A stretch of DNA of 64,000 nt from positions 1,674,001-1,738,000 of the forward strand of contig CAVXFH010000002.1 in NCBI GenBank assembly GCA_963761035.1. Direction: 5' to 3'. The notes beneath the pieces were generated by a model, which was not told the origin of the DNA, did no database searches, and saw only the letters and a list, made by a program, of their open reading frames with translations. A program made the translations under genes and the position numbers. The DNA is from JARRQJ01 sp963761035 (lineage in GTDB: Bacteria > Pseudomonadota > Gammaproteobacteria > DRLM01). Of this stretch, positions 25,488 through 32,669 are shown in pieces. Numbering within the stretch: the stretch's first letter is position 1; each line of letters begins with the position of its first letter.

Positions 25488-25715
25488 CGAACGGATCTAT
25501 TAATTCCCGCGGCATTATGGCACGCCATGTTGCCGCAGTGCACAGTTGCCGAGATCAGCTCTAATTTATGTGGTTGAATTGATTGACTCCGTCCTGCATT
25601 ATGCCTGTCCGGCCTGAAGCGGGTATAGTATGTTTGTAGGCTGTTTTTTGGACGCCCGCCGCTCATGAGCGGCGGGTGCGTCCTGATAGGCGGTGCCGGC
25701 AGAAAGTGAGTGCCC

Positions 25716-26339
25716 ATGAGCAATAAACCCCAGATCGGCGGTATCCGCCGCGTCGCGTCCAACCCCGATCTGCCGGGGCTGGAACAGCCGGAAGAACTGG
25801 AGGGCTTGGTCCGTCAGGTGTTGGTGCGCTTGGGCGAAGACCCCGAGCGCCCGGGTTTGCAGCGCACCCCGGTACGCATCGCCAACGCCCTGAGCTTCCT
25901 CACCAGCGGTTACCGGCAGACGGTGGCGGACGTGGTGGAAGGCGCCATCTTCCCCGACGACTGCAACGAGATGGTCGTGGTCAAGGACGTGGAGTTCTAT
26001 TCCCAGTGCGAGCACCACATGCTGCCCTTTTTCGGCCGGGTGCATGTCGGCTATGTGCCTGACGGCAAGATCATCGGCCTGAGCAAGATTGCGCGGATAG
26101 TGGACCTCTTCGCCCGGCGCCTGCAAGTGCAAGAGCGCATGACCGGCCAGATCGCCGACGGATTGATGGATATCCTGGCGCCGCGCGGGGTAGGCGTGGT
26201 GGTGGAAGCCAGTCACTTTTGTATGATGATGCGCGGCGTGCAAAAACAGAACAGCTCCACCTTGAGCAGCGCCATGCGCGGGACTTTCCAAGAAGATGCC
26301 CGCACGCGGATGGAATTCATGGAGTTGATTCGCCGCTAA
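25716..26339 (+). CDS. folE: GTP cyclohydrolase I
   Basis: About 207 residues; converts GTP to dihydroneopterin triphosphate, the first step of folate/pterin synthesis, as a cytoplasmic decamer. Zinc ligands and active-site residues are in YSQCEHHMLPFFGRVHVGYVP and SHFCMMMRGVQKQ, and GLSKIARIVDLFARRLQVQERMT is the family core. The first 25 residues are a variable leader. ATG at 25716 is preferred over GTG two codons earlier. It precedes a moeA-like gene by 88 bp on the same strand, a pterin-related pairing that may be functional or accidental. Confidence 0.97.
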   Translation: MSNKPQIGGIRRVASNPDLPGLEQPEELEGLVRQVLVRLGEDPERPGLQRTPVRIANALSFLTSGYRQTVADVVEGAIFPDDCNEMVVVKDVEFYSQCEHHMLPFFGRVHVGYVPDGKIIGLSKIARIVDLFARRLQVQERMTGQIADGLMDILAPRGVGVVVEASHFCMMMRGVQKQNSSTLSSAMRGTFQEDARTRMEFMELIRR

Positions 26340-26427
26340 CCCAGGCCGGGCTTGTTCGGTTACACTCAGCCCGGCGGTGCGCGCCGAGCTTCATAAAAAT
26401 ACCTTGTTCAGATAGAAGGACACAGCC

Positions 26428-27432
26428 ATGAGTGAATCCTCTCCTTTGGTGACGGCCCAACAGACTTTTGCCGCCGCTGTTCCGTTTCGCGGCGGCGGCG
26501 AAGAAACCTGCTCCCTGGCGGAGGCCTTGGGCCGCGTCCTCTCTGACGACGTGGTGGCGTCTACCGATCTGCCGCCTTATCACCGCGTTATCGTCGAGGG
26601 TTTCGTGGTACACACCGCGGATACCGCCGCGGCCTCGGACGAGGCGCCGGTATCTTTCACCATCGTGGGCGTCGTCAAACCGGGAGACGAGAGCTGCCCA
26701 CCGCTGAAGAATGGCCAGGCCCTGGAAGTGGCGACCGGTGTAGTTGCGCCGGACGGGCCTTATTCCGTAGTGCGCATGTGGGAGGCGAAACGCGAGGGCG
26801 ATCATTTCACAATCACCCGCCCCTTCCCGCCGCGTTTTTTCATCGAAGATCGCGGCTGCGACCTCAAAAAGGGCAGTGTAGTAGTGGCGGCCGGCACTGT
26901 GATCGGGGCGGCGGAACTCGGCACCATCGCGGCCTTGGGCGTTAGCCGCTTGCCAATGGCCAAACGGCCGCGGGTTACGGTGTTCGCCTGTGGCGACGAA
27001 GTGATCCCCTATGACCAGGCCTTGCGGCCGGGACTGATCCGCGACAGCAACTCGGTGATGCTCGGTGCCGCGATTACCGCCGCGGGCGGCGAGGCGCATG
27101 GCGCCGGGATACTGCGCGACGATTTCAACGCCTTTGTGGCCGCTGTCCGCACGGCGTTAAATAAATCCGACATGCTGGTGATCTCAGGCGGCACCGCCGC
27201 GGGTGGTGGCGATTTCATCTCCAACGTGGTGAGGGCCGTGGGCGAGTTGTTGGTGGACGGCGTGCCGATGCGTTCAGGACGGCCGCTTATCATGGGCATC
27301 GCCGAGGGCAAGCCTATCGTCTGCGTCGCCGGCCATCCACCGGAGGCCTTGCGCGGCTTTCGTCTTTTCGGGGTGGCGGCGCTGAATCGCCTGTTGGGCC
27401 GCGATGCGCCTTTGCCGGAAGACAGTGCTTAA
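26428..27432 (+). CDS. MoeA-like molybdopterin molybdotransferase paralogue
   Basis: 334 residues, shorter than MoeA (about 410) because the C-terminal domain IV is missing. The order of the MoeA domains is kept: SLAEALGRVLSDDVVASTDLPPYHR, GQALEVATGVVAPDGPYSVV, RPRVTVFACGDEVIPYDQALRPGLIRDSNSVML, VISGGTAAGGGDFI and VAGHPPEALRGF. The usual SxMDGYA with the Mo-handling Asp reads VIVEGFVV here, and SGGxSxGxxD reads SGGTAAGGGD. It is therefore probably not an ordinary MoeA; a sensor or altered-substrate role is possible. ATG at 26428 has AGAAGGA upstream. Confidence 0.8.
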   Translation: MSESSPLVTAQQTFAAAVPFRGGGEETCSLAEALGRVLSDDVVASTDLPPYHRVIVEGFVVHTADTAAASDEAPVSFTIVGVVKPGDESCPPLKNGQALEVATGVVAPDGPYSVVRMWEAKREGDHFTITRPFPPRFFIEDRGCDLKKGSVVVAAGTVIGAAELGTIAALGVSRLPMAKRPRVTVFACGDEVIPYDQALRPGLIRDSNSVMLGAAITAAGGEAHGAGILRDDFNAFVAAVRTALNKSDMLVISGGTAAGGGDFISNVVRAVGELLVDGVPMRSGRPLIMGIAEGKPIVCVAGHPPEALRGFRLFGVAALNRLLGRDAPLPEDSA

Positions 27433-27438
27433 TCATCA

Positions 27439-27642
27439 TTAATAGTGCGGCGGCGCCTCTTCCCAGGGCGCGGCGATATTGACGGGCGTCATGGCGCGCA
27501 GCTGTTTCTGCAAAAGCGCCACTTCCTGGCGCAATTGCGCAATCAATTTCTGCTGATCGGCGATCACGTCATTGAGTGTCTGCAGCGTGGCCTCCTGATG
27601 AGTGAGGCGGATTTCCAGATCGGTGAACCGGGCATCATCCAT
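27439..27642 (-). CDS. slyX: SlyX family protein
   Basis: 67 residues of the SlyX family, small coiled-coil proteins of unknown function. The heptad-rich body (TDLEIRLTHQEATLQTLNDVI, then AQLRQEVALLQKQL) is followed by the diagnostic Pro-rich end EEAPPHY. The internal ATG at 27642 has CAGGA just upstream and gives the normal family length; a start seven codons earlier adds residues outside the coiled coil. It is downstream of rsmJ on the same strand, separated by about 40 bp. Confidence 0.92.
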   Translation of the reverse strand: MDDARFTDLEIRLTHQEATLQTLNDVIADQQKLIAQLRQEVALLQKQLRAMTPVNIAAPWEEAPPHY

Positions 27643-27681
27643 AGAACAGTCCTGAAGAACCATTAAGCCTAGCCATGAATT

Positions 27682-28488
27682 CTACCCTCCATTTGCGGCG
27701 GGTGGCGGCAAATAAATATCGAAACGCGTAGTGCTGCCGGTCAGCTGGTGCGAGGGTGCGCTGCCCGGCAGCGGCGCGGCCCGGCGCGGCCGCTTCACCA
27801 CCACCCGCTTGCGCGCCGCGCGCAGGGCCGCGGCCAGCAACTGCGGCGCATCCCGGTCCTCGCCTACCAAGGCGCGCAGCAGCCGCATCTCTTTTTTCAC
27901 CAGCGCCGTCTTGCCGCGCTGGGGATACATAGGATCGAGATAGACCACGTCAGGGCGATGCGCCACCGGCCATTGTTCCAATATCGCGGTGCCGTCGCCG
28001 ACCAGTATCGTCATGCGCTGCACGCTATCGCGGGTGCCGGCGTGGGCGGCGGCGCGCGCCAAGCCGTCGCGCAATAACGCGGCGATGAGGGGCGAGCGTT
28101 CCACCATCGTCACCGTGCAGCCCAGCGTCGCCAGCATGAAGGCATCGCGCCCCAGCCCCGCCGTGGCGTCCAATACTGTCGGCACGCTGGCCCCTTTCAA
28201 ACCCACCGCCCGCGCCAGCGGCTCCCTGCCGCGGCTGCCGTGACGGGCGCGGAAGCCCAGCGCGCCGGCGACGAAATCCACATACACCGGCCCCGGCGCA
28301 TCCTCGGCGGTGGCGCGCAATTCCAGGCGCGGGGCGCCGTTATGTTTGCGATAGACCAGCACATAGGGATAATCCGTGCAGGGCACGGCGCAGCAGGGTA
28401 AATTCAACTCGCGGGCCAACTGCGCAGCGGCATCCGTCAACACGGCCTCGTCGGCGGCGACCGCCACCTTGTGATGCTCATCACTCAT
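27682..28488 (-). CDS. rsmJ: 16S rRNA (guanine1516-N2)-methyltransferase
   Basis: 268 residues; RsmJ methylates G1516 of 16S rRNA with S-adenosylmethionine. The SAM-binding motif is VLDATAGLGRDAFMLATLGC with acidic VTMVERSPL, and the catalytic-type loop is DVVYLDPMYPQRGKTALVKKEM. The upstream FVAGALGFRARHG motif is also typical. It is a gammaproteobacterial marker and forms a likely rsmJ-slyX unit, divergent from the inositol-phosphatase-family gene. Confidence 0.95.
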   Translation of the reverse strand: MSDEHHKVAVAADEAVLTDAAAQLARELNLPCCAVPCTDYPYVLVYRKHNGAPRLELRATAEDAPGPVYVDFVAGALGFRARHGSRGREPLARAVGLKGASVPTVLDATAGLGRDAFMLATLGCTVTMVERSPLIAALLRDGLARAAAHAGTRDSVQRMTILVGDGTAILEQWPVAHRPDVVYLDPMYPQRGKTALVKKEMRLLRALVGEDRDAPQLLAAALRAARKRVVVKRPRRAAPLPGSAPSHQLTGSTTRFDIYLPPPAANGG

Positions 28489-28547
28489 GGGCGCAGCTTA
28501 TGGGCGAACCTAGCCGACCGCAAGCTGTGTAATATGCGCTTATATAA

Positions 28548-28587
28548 CCCCTCTCCCACCGGGAGAGGAGATGGGGTGAGGGAGAGT
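28548..28587. repeat. Dispersed-type intergenic palindrome
   Basis: An 8-bp inverted repeat CCTCTCCC/GGGAGAGG (28550-28557 with 28561-28568) is followed by ATGGGGTGAGGGAGAG. This layout matches a short GC-rich element found scattered between genes of many proteobacteria. Only one copy is seen in this window, so its repeat status here is inferred. It lies between rsmJ and the divergent phosphatase gene. Confidence 0.5.
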
Positions 28588-28624
28588 GATATAAATTGAA
28601 TCTGTTAATTGGCAGTCGTATTTA

Positions 28625-29425
28625 ATGACCCTCGACATCGAACAACTCAAAAACCTCATCATCCGCGCCGCCGACGAGGACCTGTTGCCCCGCTTCACCC
28701 GCAGCGAGCGCCGGGAGAAACAGGACGGCAGCGTCATCACCGCGGCGGACACGGCTATGCAATCACGGTTGCGCGCCGAACTGGCCGCGCAGTGGCCGGA
28801 CTATCCGCTGCTGGGCGAGGAGATGGACGAGTCCGTGCAACGCGGCTTGCTGCAGGGCGCCAGCCCGGGGTTGTGGTGCGTGGACCCGCTGGACGGTACC
28901 AGCAACTTCGCCGCCGGCATTCCCTGCTTCGCCGTGTCGGTGGCCTTGCTGCAAAACGGCCGGCCGGAAGCGGGCGTGGTCTATGATCCGGTACGCCGCG
29001 AATGTTTCTGGGCAATGCGCCGCCGCGGCGCCTGGTGCAACGATACGCGCCTGCAATCGCGCCACCGGAACATCGCGCTCAAACAAACCGTCGCACTGAT
29101 CGATTTCAAACGTCTGGATGCCGCACTGGCGCGAGGTCTGGCAGAACAGCCGCCCTACAGTTCGCAACGCAGCTTCGGCTCGGTGGCGCTGGACTGGTGC
29201 TGGATTGCAGCGGGCCGCGGCCATGTTTATCTCCACGGCAAGCAACGTATCTGGGACTACGCCGCCGGCAGCCTCATCCTTGCCGAGGCGGGCGGTCACG
29301 CTCTCACCCTGGACGGCGAGGCGGTATTTCGCGCCGACATCGCGCCGCGCTCCGCGGTGGCGGCGCTGGATGCCCGGCTGTTCCGGGAGTGGTGCGCGTG
29401 GCTGGGGATAACAGAAAATATTTAA
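28625..29425 (+). CDS. Inositol monophosphatase family protein
   Basis: 266 residues of the Mg-dependent sugar/inositol phosphatase superfamily. Metal-binding motifs are complete: GEEMDE, CVDPLDGTSNF and IWDYAAGSLILAEAGG. It is closer to the SuhB/IMPase group than to CysQ (a separate cysQ gene lies at 42.4 kb), but the substrate (inositol phosphate, histidinol phosphate or other) cannot be told. ATG at 28625; a GC-rich palindrome lies just upstream. Confidence 0.9.
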   Translation: MTLDIEQLKNLIIRAADEDLLPRFTRSERREKQDGSVITAADTAMQSRLRAELAAQWPDYPLLGEEMDESVQRGLLQGASPGLWCVDPLDGTSNFAAGIPCFAVSVALLQNGRPEAGVVYDPVRRECFWAMRRRGAWCNDTRLQSRHRNIALKQTVALIDFKRLDAALARGLAEQPPYSSQRSFGSVALDWCWIAAGRGHVYLHGKQRIWDYAAGSLILAEAGGHALTLDGEAVFRADIAPRSAVAALDARLFREWCAWLGITENI

Positions 29426-29631
29426 AGTCTTCGCCATATTTTCTCTTTGGGTTATGGCTCGGTTTGCTGCAGGCGCGCCAAGAATAATCAACGGGTTGGA
29501 ATAAGCCAGTGAAGATTATGCGACAATTTTGTCGTGTTACAATCCGACAAAATCACCATAGAATTATAGTTGGGCGGCACAGAATGTCAGCGTGGCGAAG
29601 GGCAATCGGAGAAGGTAGACCGGGGGCGCAA

Positions 29632-30027
29632 ATGAATTTAGACGTGGTGCACGCGTTGTACGCAGCGTTCGCGCGACGCGACATCCAAGCTATGCTGGCG
29701 TGCTTGGCTCCTGATGTCGTATGGTGCGAGCCGGAAAATCCGTTCAACCCCGCCGCTGGCACTCATCGCGGTCACAAAGGTTTCCTCGCGTGGGTTCAGA
29801 TCGGCCGCGACGCCGAAGATATCGAGCTCCTCGAGCCGAGCCAGTTCCTTACCAACAAGGATGCAGTCGCCGTAGTGGGTCGAATGAGATGCCGGGCGAA
29901 GCACACGGGGCGTGTCTACGAGTCAGACTTCGTGCACGTCGTCACATTTCGCGCCGACAAGATCGTGCGCTTCCAAGAGTTCTTCGACACCTACGCGGCG
30001 GGCGAAGCATTTCGAAGCACATCGTAG
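29632..30027 (+). CDS. SnoaL-like (NTF2-fold) protein, probable integron cassette gene
   Basis: 131 residues of the SnoaL/NTF2 fold: LDVVHALYAAFARRDIQAMLACLAPDVVW, HRGHKGFLAWVQ, VVGRMRCRAKHTGRVYESDFVHVVTFRADKIVRFQEFFDTYA. Such proteins are small isomerases, hydrolases or binding proteins, so the reaction is open. ATG at 29632 is used because it starts the conserved domain; in-frame starts back to 29509 are possible. An attC-like site begins 13 bp after the stop and a GTTGGGC core-like heptamer lies at 29569, the layout of a mobile gene cassette. Small NTF2-fold proteins are common in cassette arrays. Confidence 0.8.
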   Translation: MNLDVVHALYAAFARRDIQAMLACLAPDVVWCEPENPFNPAAGTHRGHKGFLAWVQIGRDAEDIELLEPSQFLTNKDAVAVVGRMRCRAKHTGRVYESDFVHVVTFRADKIVRFQEFFDTYAAGEAFRSTS

Positions 30028-30039
30028 AGTGCCGGTGTC

Positions 30040-30129
30040 GCCCAACATGCGCTGCAGCAGACAGCGGATCTGCTGCGCGCGCTCCGCGCGCTTGGTTGCC
30101 TTCCGCTGCAGCTGAGCTCAACGTTAGAG
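30040..30129. other. Integron attC-like recombination site
   Basis: 90 bp. It opens with the R''-type GCCCAAC (30040-30046) and closes with the R'-type AACGTTAGAG (heptamer 30123-30129). Inside are the complementary GCTGCAGC copies (30051-30058 and 30105-30112) and further GC-rich inverted segments that would fold into a hairpin. The last base of R' deviates from GTTRRRY. No integron integrase is present in the window, so this is an isolated or relict cassette. Confidence 0.6.
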
Positions 30130-30169
30130 ATAGCTTTCAACTGCATTGCCAATCAGATACATATCTAAG

Positions 30170-30187
30170 TATGGTATTAATACCATA
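30170..30187. promoter_or_regulatory. Palindromic operator of brnTA (predicted)
   Basis: Perfect 18-bp palindrome TATGGTATTAATACCATA centred about 28 bp upstream of the brnT ATG. BrnA antitoxins autorepress their operon through such palindromes, so this is the likely BrnA(-BrnT) binding site overlapping the promoter. Confidence 0.65.
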
Positions 30188-30206
30188 TAGATTGTAAAAT
30201 TATCGA

Positions 30207-30497
30207 ATGAGCAAGGAAAGCTTCGACCGGGATCCGGAGAAGGATCTGCTCAATCGGGCAAAGCATGGGGTATCGTTCGCGGAGGCGCAGCATGCCTTTT
30301 TCGACGTTAACCGCGTGATTGCTGATGACTTATCCCACAGCGATAAGGAAAAGCGCTATTACTGTTTTGGAAAAGTCCACAACGGGATTCTTACCGTCCG
30401 ATTCACATACCGAAGCGGCGTCATTGGGATCATTGGCGCAGGATATTGGCGAAGAGGTAAACATATTTATGAGCGGGAAAACCAAATACACCGATGA
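30207..30497 (+). CDS. brnT: BrnT-family toxin
   Basis: 96 residues, typical of BrnT, a RelE-like ribonuclease toxin that inhibits growth and is neutralised by BrnA. The family pattern is clear: FDRDPEKDLLNRAKHGVSFAEAQHAFFD, then HSDKEKRYYCFGKVHNGILTVRFTYRSG and IIGAGYWRRGKHIYE. It overlaps brnA by 29 bp. The unit lies directly after the attC-like site, where toxin-antitoxin genes often stabilise cassette arrays, but it has no attC of its own. Confidence 0.9.
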   Translation: MSKESFDRDPEKDLLNRAKHGVSFAEAQHAFFDVNRVIADDLSHSDKEKRYYCFGKVHNGILTVRFTYRSGVIGIIGAGYWRRGKHIYERENQIHR

Positions 30498-30750
30498 ACC
30501 CCTTGGTAAGCCGCGGGTAGTACCAGACTTCCTGCCCACTCCTGAAGACCTGGTGCATCGGGAAGATACAGTCAAGGTGACAATTGCTTTGAGCAAATCC
30601 AGCGTTGCATTCTTCAAGCGCGAAGCTGAGAAACACAATACACAATATCAGAAAATGATTCGCAGACTTCTGGATGCATACTCTGAGACGCATGAGCAAT
30701 CTCTAACAATACGCTCAACCGGACGCGGCAAAAAACGCCACGCTGGTTAG
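30469..30750 (+). CDS. brnA: BrnA-family antitoxin
   Basis: 93 residues. The C-terminal half has the ribbon-helix-helix pattern VKVTIALSKSSVAFFKREAEKHNTQYQKMIRRLLDAY, used to bind operator DNA, while the N-terminal DEPLGKPRVVPDFLPTPEDL is the toxin-binding-type segment. ATG at 30469 lies within brnT, giving coupled translation. A longer in-frame reading from 30319 is only overlap with brnT. The palindrome at 30170 is its probable operator. Confidence 0.85.
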   Translation: MSGKTKYTDEPLGKPRVVPDFLPTPEDLVHREDTVKVTIALSKSSVAFFKREAEKHNTQYQKMIRRLLDAYSETHEQSLTIRSTGRGKKRHAG

Positions 30751-30786
30751 CTTGGCCGTTATTGGTTTGGATAAGTGAGTCGCCAA

Positions 30787-31266
30787 ATGTCGAGCGATAA
30801 AAAACCCATTGCTATCGCGGCATCAGAAGTTGCGCCGAGAGCCAAGGCCTCGATTTATCCGGAGCCATTCGCCTCGCGGGTCAGCGGCCGCCTCAAGCGG
30901 CAGCTCGGTGAGGTCTTCGGCTTGACCAATTTTGGCGTGAATCTCACCCGCATGGCGCCGGGTTCTATCTCGGCGCTTCGTCATTCCCATGCCAAGCAGG
31001 ACGAGTTCGTCTATATATTAGAAGGCAACCCGACACTGGTTACTGACGCTGGCGAAACCTCGCTCGCTCCAGGTATGTGCGCAGGCTTCAAGGCCGGAGA
31101 GGGCGGGGGTCACCAGCTGGTTAACCGGACCACCGCAACGGTGGTGTATCTTGAAATAGGCGACCGCACGCCGGACGATAGCGTTTACTACCCTGACGAC
31201 GATCTTGAGGCTTATAGGGAAGATGGCGCCTGGTGCTTCAGGCGCAAGAACGGTGAAGCCTACTAA
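30787..31266 (+). CDS. Cupin-domain protein
   Basis: 159 residues, a single conserved beta-barrel cupin. The metal-binding half motifs are ALRHSHAKQDEFVYILEGNPTLVTDAGE and GMCAGFKAGEGGGHQLVNRT, followed by the acidic YYPDDDLEAYREDG typical of one widespread proteobacterial cupin group of unknown function. ATG at 30787 is favoured over GTG four codons earlier. It sits just after the toxin-antitoxin pair and before an interrupted second cupin gene. Confidence 0.85.
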   Translation: MSSDKKPIAIAASEVAPRAKASIYPEPFASRVSGRLKRQLGEVFGLTNFGVNLTRMAPGSISALRHSHAKQDEFVYILEGNPTLVTDAGETSLAPGMCAGFKAGEGGGHQLVNRTTATVVYLEIGDRTPDDSVYYPDDDLEAYREDGAWCFRRKNGEAY

Positions 31267-31321
31267 AGCGCGGCGTCCTGTGCATCGTCGCTAAACTCAA
31301 ACGAGTTTTTCCGTTGGAGGA

Positions 31322-31708
31322 TTGCATGGCGAAATCAAGCGCGACCTACTGGAACACCCTGGCGGAGAAAAATCGCGTCACCGCTGGGCCCCGGTGAAAG
31401 GCCTCGAGGGGGCCGCCGAGGAGCTGACGCTCAGTATCGATGCGGTGACGGGCAATTACACGCGCTTGACCCGTTTTCTGCCGTGCGCGGACACCACGCC
31501 GTTCGGCGGCAAGACCCATGCCTATCCGTAGGAAGAGTTCATCATCAGCGGTTGCTTGTACGATCACGCCTTCGGACGCTGGCTCGAGGCACGCGATTAC
31601 GCGAGCCGCCCGCCCGGCGAATTGCACGGCCCGTTCAAGACCGATACGGGATGCCTTGTGCTGGAAGTGTCGTTTCCCAACCGCGCGATGGGTGGAAAAG
31701 GCATCTGA
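31322..31708 (+). pseudogene. Cupin-type gene interrupted by one in-frame TAG
   Basis: A 128-codon frame is open except for a single TAG at 31529-31531. Before it: KGLEGAAEELTLSIDAVTGNYTRLTRFLP and TPFGGKTHAYP; after it: EEFIISGCLYDHAFGRWLEARDYASRPPGELHGPFKTDTGCLVLEVSFP. The two halves form one cupin-like domain. Either the gene is newly inactivated, the base is an error, or the stop is read through. Upstream of KGLEG the frame does not look like the family, so the true N-terminus may also be lost. Confidence 0.7.
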
Positions 31709-31744
31709 TCATTCAATGGCTAGTCCGCGTAAACGCCGCGTCCG

Positions 31745-32563
31745 TTACTGCGTCGGATCTTTGAGTGTATAAACCGGCCGCGCTCCCGGCGCTTCGTAGT
31801 AGGGCAGCATCTGCGGCGCCAGCCCACTCAGGGTTTCCATGCGTTTTTGCGGGGCGGGGTGGGTGCTGAGAAAGTCGATGCGTCCGCCGCCGGCGACCTT
31901 CGCCATTTTCTGCCATAGCGTCACTGCGGCACGGGGGTCGTAGCCGGCGCGGGCGGCGAGTTCGATGCCGATGCGGTCGGCCTCGGATTCCGCTGTGCGA
32001 CTGTTGGGCAAGGTGATGGCGACGGCGGCGGCCAGGGCGGCGCCTTGCAGGGCAATCCCGCTGTTATTGCTGGCCGCCGCGACGGTGCCCACCGCCAGGT
32101 TAGACGCCATGGCCACCGACATTTTTTCCGCGGTGTGGTTGGACAGGGCGTGGGCGATCTCGTGTCCCATGACCTGCGCCAGTTCGTCGTCCGTGGGTTT
32201 AATTTGTTCGATAAGTCCGGTGTACACCGCCATGCGCCCGCCGGCCATGCAGAAGGCGTTGACGGTCCTGGGGTCATCGATGATCTTTACCTGCCACTCC
32301 CATTTCTCGGTTTCGGGACGGAAGCGTATGGCCTGGGCCACCAGCTTGGCGGTGATGGTATCGATGCGCGACTTCAACGCAGCGTCTTTATCGATCTTGC
32401 CATCTTTTTCCAGCGGGCTGAGCATCTGCACATAGGCTTCCTTTGAGGCGGCGATGGCCTGGCTCTCGGGGACGATGATGAACTGCCTGCGGCCGGTGAC
32501 GGGGTTGATGGCGCAGGCGGCGATCAGGGCGGCGCACCCGAGGGCGGCGAAAAAGCGCTTCAT
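31745..32563 (-). CDS. M48-family metalloprotease lipoprotein
   Basis: 272 residues. The N-terminal lipobox (ALIAACAINP) predicts a lipoprotein of the periplasmic face. The zinc site is VMGHEIAHAL (HExxH) with the third ligand in ESEADRIGIELAARAGYDP; AFCMAGGRMAVYTGLI is also typical. It belongs to the LoiP/Oma1-like group of envelope-quality-control peptidases. ATG at 32563 follows AGGAA. It ends 37 bp from the disrupted cupin gene and lies downstream of a PhoQ-like kinase gene on the same strand. Confidence 0.93.
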   Translation of the reverse strand: MKRFFAALGCAALIAACAINPVTGRRQFIIVPESQAIAASKEAYVQMLSPLEKDGKIDKDAALKSRIDTITAKLVAQAIRFRPETEKWEWQVKIIDDPRTVNAFCMAGGRMAVYTGLIEQIKPTDDELAQVMGHEIAHALSNHTAEKMSVAMASNLAVGTVAAASNNSGIALQGAALAAAVAITLPNSRTAESEADRIGIELAARAGYDPRAAVTLWQKMAKVAGGGRIDFLSTHPAPQKRMETLSGLAPQMLPYYEAPGARPVYTLKDPTQ

Positions 32564-32669
32564 GAATTGAATTTCCTATGACAGGGTTGCAACAGGGCGG
32601 ACGCGAACCAGTATACCAATAGCGAGGCGACGAGAGGGAAGGATGGCCGCGCCTTGATGGAGTTTGTCG

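Noticed and set aside
25599..26291. 230-codon minus-strand frame over folE
   Set aside because: Antisense to folE, which has full catalytic motifs; composition is shadow-like.
28763..29491. 242-codon minus-strand frame over the inositol-phosphatase-family gene
   Set aside because: Antisense to a gene with intact metal-binding motifs; no independent evidence.
29521..29550. Inverted CGACAA/TTGTCG and nearby repeat CGACAAAAT before the SnoaL-like gene
   Set aside because: Short, imperfect and in a spacer; could be an operator, but nothing ties it to a regulator.
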